Numbered from the stretch's first letter, positions 34,459 through 42,132 are shown. The stretch is DNA of 48,874 nucleotides from CAZEDM01 sp964511075 (GCA_964511075.1 CAZEDM010000014.1:1-48874), one strand, 5' to 3'. Notes: a model not told the origin generated them from the sequence alone. Numbers and translations are program-made.

Positions 34459-35181
34459 TTATCCTTCCTCCTTGGTTTTCTCCTCCCCCTTTTCCTCCAT
34501 AACCTTGTGCTGAGCCTCCAAAACGGCATTGGATATCTCGCGGGTGAGCACTTTTATCGACTTAACCGCATCGTCATTCCCAGCTATAGGATAATCTATC
34601 ACATCCGGGTCTGAGTTTGTATCTATTATCGCTATCACCGGGATGTTCAGCTTGTTTGCCTCGGCTACGGCAATCCTTTCCTTCTTGGCATCAACCACGT
34701 AGATTGCGTCCGGCAGCCTGACCATATCCTTAATGCCGCCTAATATGTTATCCAGTTTATCTATCTCCCTCTGCAGGTGCAGAGCTTCCTTTTTGGTAAG
34801 CTTATCAAAGGTCCCGTCCTCCCTCATCCTTTCCAGGTCCTTAAGCCGTTTGATATTCCTGCGTATGGTCTGGAAGTTGGTCATCATACCGCCCAGCCAT
34901 CTCTCGGTCACCATTGGCATCCCGCATCTTAAAGCCTCCTCCTTCACCACTTCCTTTGCCTGTTTTTTCGTGCCCACAAATAGAATCTGCTTCCCATCTT
35001 CCACCGCTTCTCTTACCTTCTGGCAGGCTTTCTCCAGAGAGCCAAGGGTTTTCAGCAAATCGATGATGTAGATCCCGTTTCTGGCGGTGAAGATAAAGGG
35101 TTTCATCTTGGGGTTCCATCTTCTGGTCTGATGACCGAAATGAACCCCCGCCTCCAAAAGGTTCTGAATGGTAACTGCCAT
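34459..35181 (-). CDS. rpsB: Small ribosomal subunit protein uS2
   Basis: A 240-residue S2. The start at 35181 gives MAVTIQNLLEAGVHFGHQTRRWNPKM, the usual beginning, with AAGGAG 6 bases upstream; a longer frame to 35226 is not supported. Other marks are LFVGTKKQAK, TERWLGGMMTNFQTI, LPDAIYVVDAKKE and IIDTNSDPDVIDYPI. First gene of the translation/envelope operon. Confidence 0.97.
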   Translation of the reverse strand: MAVTIQNLLEAGVHFGHQTRRWNPKMKPFIFTARNGIYIIDLLKTLGSLEKACQKVREAVEDGKQILFVGTKKQAKEVVKEEALRCGMPMVTERWLGGMMTNFQTIRRNIKRLKDLERMREDGTFDKLTKKEALHLQREIDKLDNILGGIKDMVRLPDAIYVVDAKKERIAVAEANKLNIPVIAIIDTNSDPDVIDYPIAGNDDAVKSIKVLTREISNAVLEAQHKVMEEKGEEKTKEEG

Positions 35182-35343
35182 TACACACTCCTTTTTGGTT
35201 TGGTTTTTTTCCTCCACCAGCCTCATCTCCTTCAGGGCTAAAGAATACTTTAGACCGCCTGAAAGATCAGCCGGTGTGTGTCGTCATTTTACCTGTGCAA
35301 TCAGAACAGCTCTGATAGTATTAAAACTCCTCTCCTGGTTTTT
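35182..35343 (-). promoter_or_regulatory. Structured leader upstream of rpsB
   Basis: The 162-bp leader holds two consecutive hairpins on the transcribed strand: ACCGGCTGA-TCTT-TCAGGCGGT (one internal mismatch) and CTAAAG-TATT-CTTTAG, between about 35243 and 35280. An earlier ATCAGA-GCTGT-TCTGAT stem near 35298-35317 may end the doxX transcript. Many bacteria control rpsB-tsf through S2 binding to the leader, so autoregulation here is plausible. No clear promoter boxes are visible. Confidence 0.4.
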
Positions 35344-35724
35344 TCATTTGCCCTTTTGATCGAGACTCAGGGGCCCTGGCCCGAAATAAGCGATCATCAA
35401 TAAGCCGCCAATAATCGCCAGGTTCTTCAAAAACATTGCCATCTGCATCTGGTTGGCAAAATCAGTATGGAAGATCAAGGTGGTGGGGACCAGAAAAAGA
35501 GCCAGCAGTGCGGCGCCAATGCGGGCCTTGAATCCCAGCAAAACCGAAAGTGAGCCGAATATCTCAAAAACTATAGCTCCCACCAGAAACAAGCCCACCA
35601 GTGGCATCCCATGGGCTGACATATACTGCATGGTGCCAGCCGGATCCATAATCTTGCCTATGCCTGCCTTTAGAAAAACCAGACACAAAAGAATCCTGGC
35701 AATAAGAGGAACCGGGTTTTTCAT
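35344..35724 (-). CDS. DoxX-family membrane protein
   Basis: A 126-residue protein with four hydrophobic helices: PLIARILLCLVFLKAGIGKI, then GLFLVGAIVFEIFGSLSVLLG, GAALLALFLVPTTLIFH and FLKNLAIIGGLLMIAYFGPG. This is the DoxX/YphA layout, including the F(L/I)xAGxxK start. Members are linked to quinone or thiosulfate redox chemistry, but most are uncharacterised. It is upstream of rpsB and probably separate from it. Confidence 0.82.
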   Translation of the reverse strand: MKNPVPLIARILLCLVFLKAGIGKIMDPAGTMQYMSAHGMPLVGLFLVGAIVFEIFGSLSVLLGFKARIGAALLALFLVPTTLIFHTDFANQMQMAMFLKNLAIIGGLLMIAYFGPGPLSLDQKGK

Positions 35725-35850
35725 CTTATCCTCCTTCCTTCTTTTTTGGATCTACCTGATCTCATTCAATCCGGATCCCTGAACGTTTTCTGTAAAGTCG
35801 TGCCTTCAATAGAAAATCAAACTATCTAAGAAGCGTTTAACTCAAAAGAA

Positions 35851-36378
35851 TCACTTCCGACTAAGTTTATTCTCGGAATATACCTCGAACTCTTTCCCGG
35901 GCTGAGCCAGCTCAAAGATCTGCTGAAATTTGTTCTCATTAAGAATCTTATAGGTCGACCTTGCCCTCCAGCCGGAAGAGATGTTCTCTATATTCTCAGA
36001 GACGAAGACAAAGTTATTCTCATCCGAGGATAAGGTGTCCAGGACATACTGATTGACAAATCCCTCTATATGGAATTGCCGTAGCACAAAAGTTTTTCTC
36101 ATGCGGTCATAACTGATATAACCCAGATCCTCGTGAACCTCGCCTTTCTTATTTTTGTCCTTGGGCTCAAATACCGCCCTGCCCTTGACCTGAAGATATT
36201 TCCCGTCCAGCACGAACTTGAACTCCGCTTTCAGCTCGGCAACACCCGGACACGCCTTACCTCCACCACTCCACTCGCCTACGAAAAACTTAAAGGGAGA
36301 CCACACATCCTCTTCTTTCACCTCCTGGGCAAGAAGAGCAATAGGGATTAGCAGCAAAATGAAAAATATCTTCCGCAT
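35851..36378 (-). CDS. Secreted beta-barrel-type protein (DUF1579-like)
   Basis: 175 residues from the ATG at 36378 (AGGGTGA upstream; a GTG start at 36390 is possible). A clear signal peptide (RKIFFILLLIPIALLAQ) is followed by a lipocalin/nitrobindin-like pattern: FKFFVGEWSGGG, LKAEFKFVLDGKYLQVKGRAVF, DLGYISYDRMRKTFVLRQFH, RSTYKILNENKFQQIFELA. This resembles the DUF1579/THAP4-like beta-barrel group. It is exported and has no cysteine pair or lipobox. The function is unknown. Confidence 0.6.
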   Translation of the reverse strand: MRKIFFILLLIPIALLAQEVKEEDVWSPFKFFVGEWSGGGKACPGVAELKAEFKFVLDGKYLQVKGRAVFEPKDKNKKGEVHEDLGYISYDRMRKTFVLRQFHIEGFVNQYVLDTLSSDENNFVFVSENIENISSGWRARSTYKILNENKFQQIFELAQPGKEFEVYSENKLSRK

Positions 36379-36393
36379 AGTCAATTTCACCCT

Positions 36394-36981
36394 TTATTTC
36401 ATATAATATCTCATAATCGGCCTGGTCTCGGACCTCCTGAGAACTTCCTTAAATCCCGCCTTGCGAAAAGCAGATGCCAGACCGTGATAGAGGAAAACAT
36501 CCGGCATTTTCCTTTTCTTCGGCTCGACCGGATAGCCTTCCAATATCTTTGCACCTTTCTTCCTGGCGAACTCAAGGGCAGCTTTGAGCAATTTCACGGT
36601 AACTTCTTTCATTCTGAAAGGTTTTGCTACAAAGAAACAAACCACTGACCAGACCGGTTTATTATCCATTCTTTTTAATATACGGGAGTTTTCCAGAAGA
36701 ATAAACCTTTCCCTTGGGGCAACCGAACACCAGCCGATTGGCTGACCATCAGAATATGCTAGAATGCCCGGAATTTCGCCTGACTCCACAATCTTTTTCA
36801 TAGCTTTTCTGTTCCCCTCGCCCTTCTGCCTATTGAACTGCGCCCTTTTAAGCCTCCACCACATACACCAGCACCCACCACAGGCACCTCTTTCACCGAA
36901 CAGGGTTTCCAAGTCATTCCAGCGTCTGGGGGTTACAGGGAGAAATTTCAAGCTAGAAAGTTTTATGGGCTTTGAGGGCAT
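36394..36981 (-). CDS. GNAT-type acetyltransferase with Cys-rich N-terminus
   Basis: A 195-residue protein of the GNAT fold: WNDLETLFGERGACGGCWCMWWRL, an unusual Cys/Trp-rich motif seen in a subgroup of uncharacterised GNAT proteins; then GILAYSDGQPIGWCSVAPRE, VWSVVCFFVAKPFRMKEVTVKLLKAALEFARKKGA (the acetyl-CoA loop region) and a C-terminal LASAFRKAGFKEV. The substrate is unknown. Confidence 0.72.
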   Translation of the reverse strand: MPSKPIKLSSLKFLPVTPRRWNDLETLFGERGACGGCWCMWWRLKRAQFNRQKGEGNRKAMKKIVESGEIPGILAYSDGQPIGWCSVAPRERFILLENSRILKRMDNKPVWSVVCFFVAKPFRMKEVTVKLLKAALEFARKKGAKILEGYPVEPKKRKMPDVFLYHGLASAFRKAGFKEVLRRSETRPIMRYYMK

Positions 36982-37025
36982 TTTTCATTCAGGTTTTTTT
37001 GAATAAACCCTATGTTTCATCTGCA

Positions 37026-37048
37026 GGGGCAGGTTTAAAACCCGCCCC
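37026..37048. repeat. GGGGCAGGTTT-type palindrome
   Basis: GGGGCAGGTTT pairs with AAACCCGCCCC with one mismatch; CTACAAAAAA follows. The same ending (CCCTACA...) is attached to the palindromes at 46053 and 47639, suggesting one loose family of mobile hairpins. It lies between rpsI and the GNAT gene. Confidence 0.6.
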
Positions 37049-37074
37049 TACAAAAAATCTCACCTAAAACTCTG

Positions 37075-37479
37075 TTATCTCTTGGAATACTGGAACCTCT
37101 TGCGGGCTTTTATCTGTCCGTATTTCTTCCTTTCCACCATCCGCGGGTCGCGGGTTAAAAGCCCCTGCTCTTTCAAAAGCTTTTTTAAATTCTCATCGTA
37201 ACCGGCTAATGCCCTGGCAATCCCCAGTCTAATAGCTCCAGCCTGCCCGGTAATCCCGCCACCCTCAGCCGTACAGACCACGTCCATCTTACCATCCACC
37301 TTGGCTACCTCCAAAGGCTTCAAAGCATGCTGGATCAAATCTTCCCTCTGAAGATAGACTTTTAGCTCCTTTCCATTAACCATTCTCTTCCCCTTTCCCG
37401 GAACGACTATCCTGACCCGGGCAACTGCATTTTTCCTTCTGCCTGTAGCGATATAAACTTTCTTCTCCAAAAATTTCAC
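37075..37479 (-). CDS. rpsI: Small ribosomal subunit protein uS9
   Basis: A 134-residue S9: YIATGRRKNAVARVRI, GGGITGQAGAIRLGIARAL, LLTRDPRMVERKKYGQ and the C-terminal KARKRFQYSKR that reaches the ribosomal P site. It follows rplM by 27 bp, the universal L13-S9 pair. Confidence 0.97.
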   Translation of the reverse strand: MKFLEKKVYIATGRRKNAVARVRIVVPGKGKRMVNGKELKVYLQREDLIQHALKPLEVAKVDGKMDVVCTAEGGGITGQAGAIRLGIARALAGYDENLKKLLKEQGLLTRDPRMVERKKYGQIKARKRFQYSKR

Positions 37480-37506
37480 CTCCTACAATCTCTTTTAGTT
37501 AAAAAT

Positions 37507-37935
37507 TCACAGCTTTATAGGTTCAGGTCTCTGTGCTTGATGTGGATGCTTCTCTCCTCTATAGACGAAAAGTTTGGACAAGATTTTTCGACCCAGCTTG
37601 TTATGGGGCAGCATCCCTTTGACTGCCTGGATGAATATCTCCTCTGGTTTCTCCTTAATTTTTTTGGAGAAGACCTCTTTCTTCAACCCCCCGGGATAGC
37701 CGGAATAATGATAATAAATTTTCAGACCGGCTTTCTTCCCGCTGAGGGTCACTTTGTCGCAGTTCACCACTACCACATAATCACCCTGATCCAGATGGGG
37801 AGTAAACTGGGGTTTTCCCTTCCCCAGAAGTATTTGAGCAACCCGGGATGCTGTTCTCCCTAAAACCTTGTCCTGGGCATCCACTAAATACCATTTCTTC
37901 TCGATCTCGTTTATTTTGGGCGTATAGGTTTTCAT
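37507..37935 (-). CDS. rplM: Large ribosomal subunit protein uL13
   Basis: A 142-residue L13: KKWYLVDAQDKVLGRTASRVAQILLGK, HLDQGDYVVVVNCDKVTLSGKK, YYHYSGYPGGLK, the GMLPHNKLGRKILSKLFVY block and EHPHQAQRP. Complete and normal. Its first about 29 codons and leader are duplicated at 39055-39240. Confidence 0.97.
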   Translation of the reverse strand: MKTYTPKINEIEKKWYLVDAQDKVLGRTASRVAQILLGKGKPQFTPHLDQGDYVVVVNCDKVTLSGKKAGLKIYYHYSGYPGGLKKEVFSKKIKEKPEEIFIQAVKGMLPHNKLGRKILSKLFVYRGEKHPHQAQRPEPIKL

Positions 37936-38058
37936 CTATTCTCCTTTCTGCTCACAGACTACACAGCTGTCTGATATATAATATTCTCTTAGCCGTAAGG
38001 TTAACTACGGTTCTAAATTTATAAACTTTTAATATAAAAAAAGAAAAAAAAATGTCAA
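37936..38058 (-). promoter_or_regulatory. rplM-rpsI promoter and L13-type leader
   Basis: On the minus strand TTGACA (38058-38053), 16 bp, TATATT (38036-38031), then a leader of about 90 bases to the ATG. The leader contains the stem CCGTA/TACGG around 8 bases (37993-38010). The same stem and loop length persist in the duplicated copy at 39201-39218. rplM leaders in other bacteria bind L13 for autoregulation; whether this stem does so is inference. The -35 abuts the T-tract of the terminator ahead. Confidence 0.6.
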
Positions 38059-38062
38059 GCAC

Positions 38063-38087
38063 AAAAAAACAGGAGCTTTAGCTCCTG
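38063..38087 (-). terminator. Terminator of PEP-CTERM gene A
   Basis: CAGGAGC-TAAA-GCTCCTG on the minus strand followed by seven T. It is 50 bp beyond the stop of the gene at 38137. The T-tract sits immediately ahead of the rplM promoter, insulating the two transcripts. Confidence 0.85.
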
Positions 38088-38136
38088 CCTTTACCACTGA
38101 GCTTTTCTAAAAAACTCTATCTTCTTTTCTATCTTA

Positions 38137-38727
38137 TTACTTTTTCCTTCTAAACCTGAAAGCTCCTAATCCAATCAAACCCGTGCCCAAAAGCAACAGA
38201 GTCCCCGGCTCTGGAACCGCATTGTAAGCGATGTCATCCAGAGTATAAAAACCTCCAGTATCATGGAATTCGACATACGCGATATCCCGGCTAGGACGGG
38301 AGATAGAAATTAGTGTATTGGTCCCGGGATTAACGCCATCAAAATTGGCAGGGGAAGATATGCTACCTAAAAAAACATCAGATGAGTTATAGGCTTCCAT
38401 GTAGAAAGTCGAATAGGATGAGTACCATGCTTCCACATAATTAGTGTATCCAGCAGTGAAATCCATCCTTATGGTTGGATAGGTATCCGAGAAGAGGACT
38501 GCTACACCGGAATGAGGTGGGTAACCATAACTATTAAGGTCGACTCCGTCCACCAAAATAGTTGCGTCTAACCCAAAACTCACCCCTGAATAATATCCAC
38601 CCAAGTTTGTGTTTCCTACGCTATAATGATACAGGTCTGATACACTCTCAAAGTCCAGAAGAATCAAAGCCCATCCTGGAGATACCAATAGGACGGTAAG
38701 AACAAGAGCTAAGATAATCTTCTTCAT
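38137..38727 (-). CDS. PEP-CTERM sorting-domain protein A
   Basis: A 196-residue exported protein. Signal peptide MKKIILALVLTVLLVSPGWA. A beta-rich middle has about ten Tyr/Ser-rich strands. The C-terminal sorting tag is VPEPGT, a hydrophobic helix (LLLLGTGLIGLGA) and FRFRRKK, the target of an exosortase, which cleaves after the PEP motif and attaches or releases the protein at the outer surface. AGGAGGTGAAAAG precedes the ATG. A sigma-54 promoter lies 83 bp upstream. The region DIAYVEFHDTGGFYTLDDI matches DISYLKFHNDGGFVSLSTL in protein B, so they are paralogues from the local duplication. The exosortase is elsewhere. Confidence 0.88.
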   Translation of the reverse strand: MKKIILALVLTVLLVSPGWALILLDFESVSDLYHYSVGNTNLGGYYSGVSFGLDATILVDGVDLNSYGYPPHSGVAVLFSDTYPTIRMDFTAGYTNYVEAWYSSYSTFYMEAYNSSDVFLGSISSPANFDGVNPGTNTLISISRPSRDIAYVEFHDTGGFYTLDDIAYNAVPEPGTLLLLGTGLIGLGAFRFRRKK

Positions 38728-38809
38728 CTTTTCACCTCCTAAGTTTGGCTTAAATTGATGATTTATCTTTCTTCTATTTCAAGTCATTTTCCTGCTCTCA
38801 GAATTTTTA

Positions 38810-38824
38810 GCAATTTCAATGCCA
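38810..38824 (-). promoter_or_regulatory. Sigma-54 promoter of PEP-CTERM gene A
   Basis: TGGCATT-N4-TTGC on the minus strand, with the exact -24 GG to -12 GC spacing. The transcript would start about 70 bp before the ATG. Confidence 0.75.
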
Positions 38825-38928
38825 GAGATCTGTATGAAAAATATATTTCCTATCTCCTTTACTTAATTAGACTTACAGTTAAGTTGGTGTAGATGTTTTC
38901 ATGAGAAGTATTTTAGAACTTTAGAGAA

Positions 38929-38945
38929 TGTTCATTCTTTGAACA
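38929..38945. promoter_or_regulatory. Upstream activator-type inverted repeat A1
   Basis: TGTTCA-N5-TGAACA, perfect 6-bp arms, 105 bp upstream of the -24 box of gene A. The same spacing relative to the promoter is found at gene B (40172). Confidence 0.65.
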
Positions 38946-39005
38946 ATAACGTTTTTTTAGCCATAATTAGTATAGACTGAATTAATTGCTATTTATAAGG
39001 TTAGC

Positions 39006-39143
39006 TTACATACAATAATTGTTCAGTTTTTGAACAAATCTTGACAAATTCGTAACTGTTGTTCTCCCTAAAGCTTTATCCTGAGTATCTACTAAATACC
39101 ATTTCTTCTTAATCTCGTTTATTTCGGATAGATAAGTATTCAT
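39006..39143 (-). pseudogene. Truncated L13 (rplM) fragment
   Basis: A 45-codon frame whose first 29 residues copy L13 (NEIKKKWYLVDTQDKALGRT against NEIEKKWYLVDAQDKVLGRT; about 21 of 29 identical), then diverges into unrelated sequence. The leader stem (39201-39218) and terminator (39244-39270) are copied too, but the -35 TTGACA present at the true rplM is gone. It is therefore a silent by-product of a tandem duplication. Confidence 0.85.
39019..39037. promoter_or_regulatory. Upstream activator-type inverted repeat A2
   Basis: TTGTTCA-GTTTT-TGAACAA, perfect 7-bp arms, 195 bp upstream of the promoter of gene A. It overlaps the 3' end of the truncated rplM frame and marks the edge of the duplication. 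Confidence 0.65.
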
Positions 39144-39243
39144 CAATTCTTCTTTTTATCCATAGACTACACAGTTGTCCAGTATGAAATTTCCTTTTAG
39201 CCGTAAGATTTACTACGGTTCTAAATATATGAACTTTTGATAT

Positions 39244-39270
39244 AAAAAAAGCAGGAGCTAAAACTCCTGC
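39244..39270 (-). terminator. Terminator of PEP-CTERM gene B
   Basis: GCAGGAG-TTTTAG-CTCCTGC then seven T on the minus strand, 46 bp after the stop of the gene at 39316. A diverged copy of the terminator at 38063. Confidence 0.85.
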
Positions 39271-39315
39271 TTTAACCACTGAACTTTTCTAAAAAGCTTT
39301 ATCTTCTTTGTTATT

Positions 39316-39951
39316 TTACTTCTTTTTCCTTCTAAATCTGAAAGCACCCATGCCTATCAAACCTGTGCCCAGAAGGACCAAGGTGGCTGGTTCGGGAACA
39401 GGTGACTCAACAGGTGACTCGTAGCGCAGAGTGGACAGGGAGACGAATCCTCCGTCATTGTGGAATTTAAGATAAGAGATATCGCCGTTGAAAGTCACGG
39501 TACCAAAAGCTACCGACCCGGTACCGCCTAATCCGGATAAGTTTCCCTGGATAATACCCACAGAGTTAAAAGCTGTAATAGTCAATTGTTCATCTCCGAT
39601 TGTCCACCAGTCAAAACTGACATACGGGGTGGCGTAGTCAAAGTTGATTCTTCCCTCAGTTGCCGCGATATAGTTCTGCTCAAGAGTCCCGTTGAAGATA
39701 GAGAAGTTGGCTCCATCTAAAGGATATGGATCAACCCACGGATCGCGTATGTCTATAGCTCGGTAGCACTCCTGGAACCAAACCCCGTAGAGAGCCTGAT
39801 ATTGGTTGGTTATATTTATCTGGCTGTTAGTGCCTAAGTCCAGATCGTGGTTATCGAAGAAGAGCGTCATCGGCACTGCCAGTCCCGGAGTAGACGAACC
39901 TACCCACAGGAAAGCTGAGATCAGCAGTAGTAGGGCTATTGCTTTTTTCAT
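39316..39951 (-). CDS. PEP-CTERM sorting-domain protein B
   Basis: A 211-residue exported protein. Signal peptide KKAIALLLLISAFLWVGSSTPGLA, a beta-rich body (LTITAFNSVGIIQGNLSGLGG), then VPEPAT, hydrophobic LVLLGTGLIGMGA and FRFRRKKK. Paralogue of protein A; the best-preserved stretch is the one just before the PEP motif. It is preceded by a GGAGGTGAAAAA site and, 102 bp upstream of the ATG, by the best sigma-54 promoter in the window. Confidence 0.88.
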   Translation of the reverse strand: MKKAIALLLLISAFLWVGSSTPGLAVPMTLFFDNHDLDLGTNSQINITNQYQALYGVWFQECYRAIDIRDPWVDPYPLDGANFSIFNGTLEQNYIAATEGRINFDYATPYVSFDWWTIGDEQLTITAFNSVGIIQGNLSGLGGTGSVAFGTVTFNGDISYLKFHNDGGFVSLSTLRYESPVESPVPEPATLVLLGTGLIGMGAFRFRRKKK

Positions 39952-40052
39952 TTTTTCACCTCCTTGTCATTTTAGCTTGTTAATCTGTTTATTTTCTTCT
40001 TTCTGTTATTTCAGGTAAATCTCAAATCAAAAACTATTTTCTGTAAATTTTA

Positions 40053-40067
40053 GCAAGATCCGTGCCA
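40053..40067 (-). promoter_or_regulatory. Sigma-54 promoter of PEP-CTERM gene B (consensus match)
   Basis: TGGCACG-N4-TTGC on the minus strand followed by TA, an exact match to the -24/-12 consensus. Confidence 0.88.
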
Positions 40068-40171
40068 AGGTGACTTTTAAAAAAGATAATTTTTATCTTC
40101 TTTGCTCTATGAGATTTATGAAGAATTGAACAAGTCATTTTTTTAAGGAAAAATTTTCCATACAAAACAGG

Positions 40172-40188
40172 TGTTCATCTTTTAAACA
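40172..40188. promoter_or_regulatory. Upstream activator-type inverted repeat B1
   Basis: TGTTCA-N5-TAAACA, one mismatch, 105 bp upstream of the promoter, the same distance as site A1. Confidence 0.55.
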
Positions 40189-40260
40189 GATGGGATTTTA
40201 ATCTGCTAAAAAAATGGAGCCAATCCATTGTTTTTCTTGAACTTAACAAAAAAGGATTTC

Positions 40261-40279
40261 CTGTTCAGTTTTTGAACAG
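40261..40279. promoter_or_regulatory. Upstream activator-type inverted repeat B2
   Basis: CTGTTCA-GTTTT-TGAACAG, perfect 7-bp arms, 194 bp upstream of the promoter, matching site A2 in distance and spacer. A different inverted repeat (GGTTC-AAAA-GAACC) lies about 30 bp further on. Confidence 0.65.
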
Positions 40280-40340
40280 GAATAACAATTCATATTTGAT
40301 TAATCTGGTTCAAAAGAACCATTCTCGGGTTCACTAAAAC

Positions 40341-40369
40341 AAAAACGCCCGATATGAATATCGGGCGTT
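40341..40369 (-). terminator. Terminator after the membrane protein at 40405
   Basis: A 12-bp perfect stem (AACGCCCGATAT and its complement, 2-base loop) ending in TTTTTGTTTT on the minus strand. It separates the membrane-protein gene from the regulatory region of PEP-CTERM gene B. Confidence 0.8.
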
Positions 40370-40404
40370 ACAAGCTTGAGTTGGTTATTTTACGAATTTA
40401 AGAT

Positions 40405-40791
40405 TTAAGCAGCAGGCGGAGATACCTCTTTTTTCTCCTTGACAATCAGATTGGTGATCAAGGCGATGAAAAATCCATATACCCCACCCATAATTAGAGT
40501 CCCCCAGAAAATAAATGCCGCTTTGGAGGGATCAGCCTCTGGAGGCACAAAAGAACCACCTGCTAAAGCCATAGGCAAGGAGACAATCAGCCCAATCAGA
40601 ATCCCCTGAAGCAGATAGTTTATTCTCCAGGCAGAGATGCCGATGGTGAAACCTATCAGAGTGCGTCCTAATATGATCGACCAGGCCAGGGTTGCAGTAA
40701 TTGGCTCACCCCCGCTTTTAGATAAAGAGTAGCATACCAGCCCGGCAATAAAACCGAGTATGGTGGCAACGACTATTTTTGCTCCTCTCAT
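40405..40791 (-). CDS. Four-helix membrane protein (tandem paralogue 1)
   Basis: A 128-residue protein with four hydrophobic helices (IVVATILGFIAGLVCYSL, WSIILGRTLIGFTIGISAW, GILIGLIVSLPMALAGG, FIFWGTLIMGGVYGFFIALITN) and a basic tail. It clearly resembles the protein at 40914: both have ATILGFI, AWSIILxxTLxGFxIGIS and a final IVKEKK/IIREKK. I recognise no functional family. The two lie between PEP-CTERM genes B and C. Confidence 0.75.
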   Translation of the reverse strand: MRGAKIVVATILGFIAGLVCYSLSKSGGEPITATLAWSIILGRTLIGFTIGISAWRINYLLQGILIGLIVSLPMALAGGSFVPPEADPSKAAFIFWGTLIMGGVYGFFIALITNLIVKEKKEVSPPAA

Positions 40792-40913
40792 TTTTCTCTC
40801 CTTTCAGAAAATTTGAAGCGGAATATAAAACCGCTAAGGTCTTGAGGTTTCAGCTTTACCAGACAGTATACCTTAAGGGTCATACTCCGACCTTATTCAA
40901 AATCCCAGGCTTC

Positions 40914-41237
40914 TCAAGCTTTTTTCTCTCTTATGATAAAATGGTAGATTATCTCAATTAAGGCGCCGAAAATCATACCCTCCAACCAGTATCTCAGAAA
41001 CTGCCCTGTAGGAAGTGCGGCTGGCAGATAGACAATCGCTCCCATAACTATCCCATGCACCACGAAGTTAAATTTAAAAATCGATATCCCGATGATGAAA
41101 CCTAAAAGCGTTCCGTCTAAAATAATCGACCAGGCAATCCCGCAGGTCATCCCTTCCGTTCCCATTACAAAAAGATAAGAGATAACCCCGAAGATAAAAC
41201 CTAAGATGGTGGTAACCAAAACCCTTTTTCCATTCAT
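40914..41237 (-). CDS. Four-helix membrane protein (tandem paralogue 2)
   Basis: A 107-residue paralogue of the protein at 40405 with helices VLVTTILGFIFGVISYLFV, AWSIILDGTLLGFIIGISIF, VVHGIVMGAIVYLPAALP and MIFGALIEIIYHFI. It is shorter by about 20 residues, mainly in the loop before the last helix. It has its own promoter upstream; 122 bp separate the pair. Confidence 0.75.
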   Translation of the reverse strand: MNGKRVLVTTILGFIFGVISYLFVMGTEGMTCGIAWSIILDGTLLGFIIGISIFKFNFVVHGIVMGAIVYLPAALPTGQFLRYWLEGMIFGALIEIIYHFIIREKKA

Positions 41238-41303
41238 TTCCCCTCCTCTGGTTTAGGGTTAAAGATTTTATTCTATGTTGGCAAAGGCGAGAAGTTTTAT
41301 AAA

Positions 41304-41332
41304 ATTTAGAACAGTCGAAAGGTATTTGTCAA
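41304..41332 (-). promoter_or_regulatory. Possible sigma-70-type promoter for the membrane-protein pair
   Basis: TTGACA (41332-41327) with CTAAAT at 17 bp (41309-41304). The -35 is perfect, the -10 poor. It indicates the pair is not part of the sigma-54 group. Confidence 0.45.
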
Positions 41333-41399
41333 GGAAAATTTATCAACACATCTCCGCTGACAGAAAAAGAGTTACATCTGCAAAAAAACATCTAAACAT

Positions 41400-41436
41400 A
41401 AAAAATCCTGTTCTTTAAAGAAGAACAGGATTTTTT
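41400..41436. terminator. Bidirectional-looking terminator after PEP-CTERM gene C
   Basis: ATCCTGTTCTT-N5-AAGAACAGGAT, an 11-bp perfect stem with A-run before and T-run after, so it works on both strands. It is 27 bp beyond the stop of the gene at 41458. Confidence 0.85.
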
Positions 41437-41457
41437 AAATATGCTTTTTTAAATCTT

Positions 41458-42051
41458 TTACTTTTTCCTTCTAAACCTGAAAGCACCTAATCCTATCAGC
41501 CCTGTGCCTAGAAGGAAAAGAGTTCCCGGCTCGGGTACAGGGTTATAGTCCATCATCAGAATAGACTCATCCAGTCTTATTCCGTTTCTCTCATGGCAAG
41601 TAACCTCCACATCCAAAGGAGGGTTATTCCAGTCAATACTGGTTATCTCATAAGTGGTATTGGGGAGTTCATGGAACGTCCACCACCATGTCTGATTGAG
41701 ATTGTCCCAGGTACCGATGCCCTCGATATCAATGGTGTTGTTGTCTGTGTTGATGTAGGCTCCGTCGATCCATAACTTGGCGCTGGTTACCTCTGAGGGA
41801 GGAACAGATCCCAAGTCCGCCGGCAAACTATGCTGCCAGCTCAGGGATTGGTTATTTTCTAACCAGATTCCGCCCAACCAGGCATCATTAACACATCTAA
41901 AAAAGTCTACCTGAGAGGCATAGTCATAAGTGTGGAAATCAGCCAGGAAGAAAAAGTCGGTATAAAACGTCTCCACCATAGGGACGGCGAAAGCAGATGA
42001 GGTGCCAATTACCAAAAAGACAGCTATTAAAACTAAACTTGTCTTTTTCAT
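41458..42051 (-). CDS. PEP-CTERM sorting-domain protein C
   Basis: A 197-residue exported protein: signal peptide KKTSLVLIAVFLVIGTSSAFA, a Trp/Asp-rich body (DAWLGGIWLENNQSLSWQH; TWWWTFHELPNTTYEI), then VPEPGT, LFLLGTGLIGLGA and FRFRRKK. The sorting tag is nearly identical to A and B, but the body is unrelated, so only the tag and regulation are shared. Confidence 0.88.
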   Translation of the reverse strand: MKKTSLVLIAVFLVIGTSSAFAVPMVETFYTDFFFLADFHTYDYASQVDFFRCVNDAWLGGIWLENNQSLSWQHSLPADLGSVPPSEVTSAKLWIDGAYINTDNNTIDIEGIGTWDNLNQTWWWTFHELPNTTYEITSIDWNNPPLDVEVTCHERNGIRLDESILMMDYNPVPEPGTLFLLGTGLIGLGAFRFRRKK

Positions 42052-42117
42052 CTCTCCTTCCTTCCTTTTGTTTAGGTTATAGTTTCAAATAACTAATATT
42101 CTCTATTTGTTCTAAGA

Positions 42118-42132
42118 GCAACCGGTATGCCA
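42118..42132 (-). promoter_or_regulatory. Sigma-54 promoter of PEP-CTERM gene C
   Basis: TGGCATA-N4-TTGC on the minus strand, exact -24/-12 spacing, about 67 bp upstream of the ATG. A degenerate activator-type repeat (TGTTCA-N5-TTGACA, 42284-42300) lies about 150 bp further upstream, with an extra TGAAC half near 42325. The rest of 42133-42376 shows nothing else. Confidence 0.78.
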
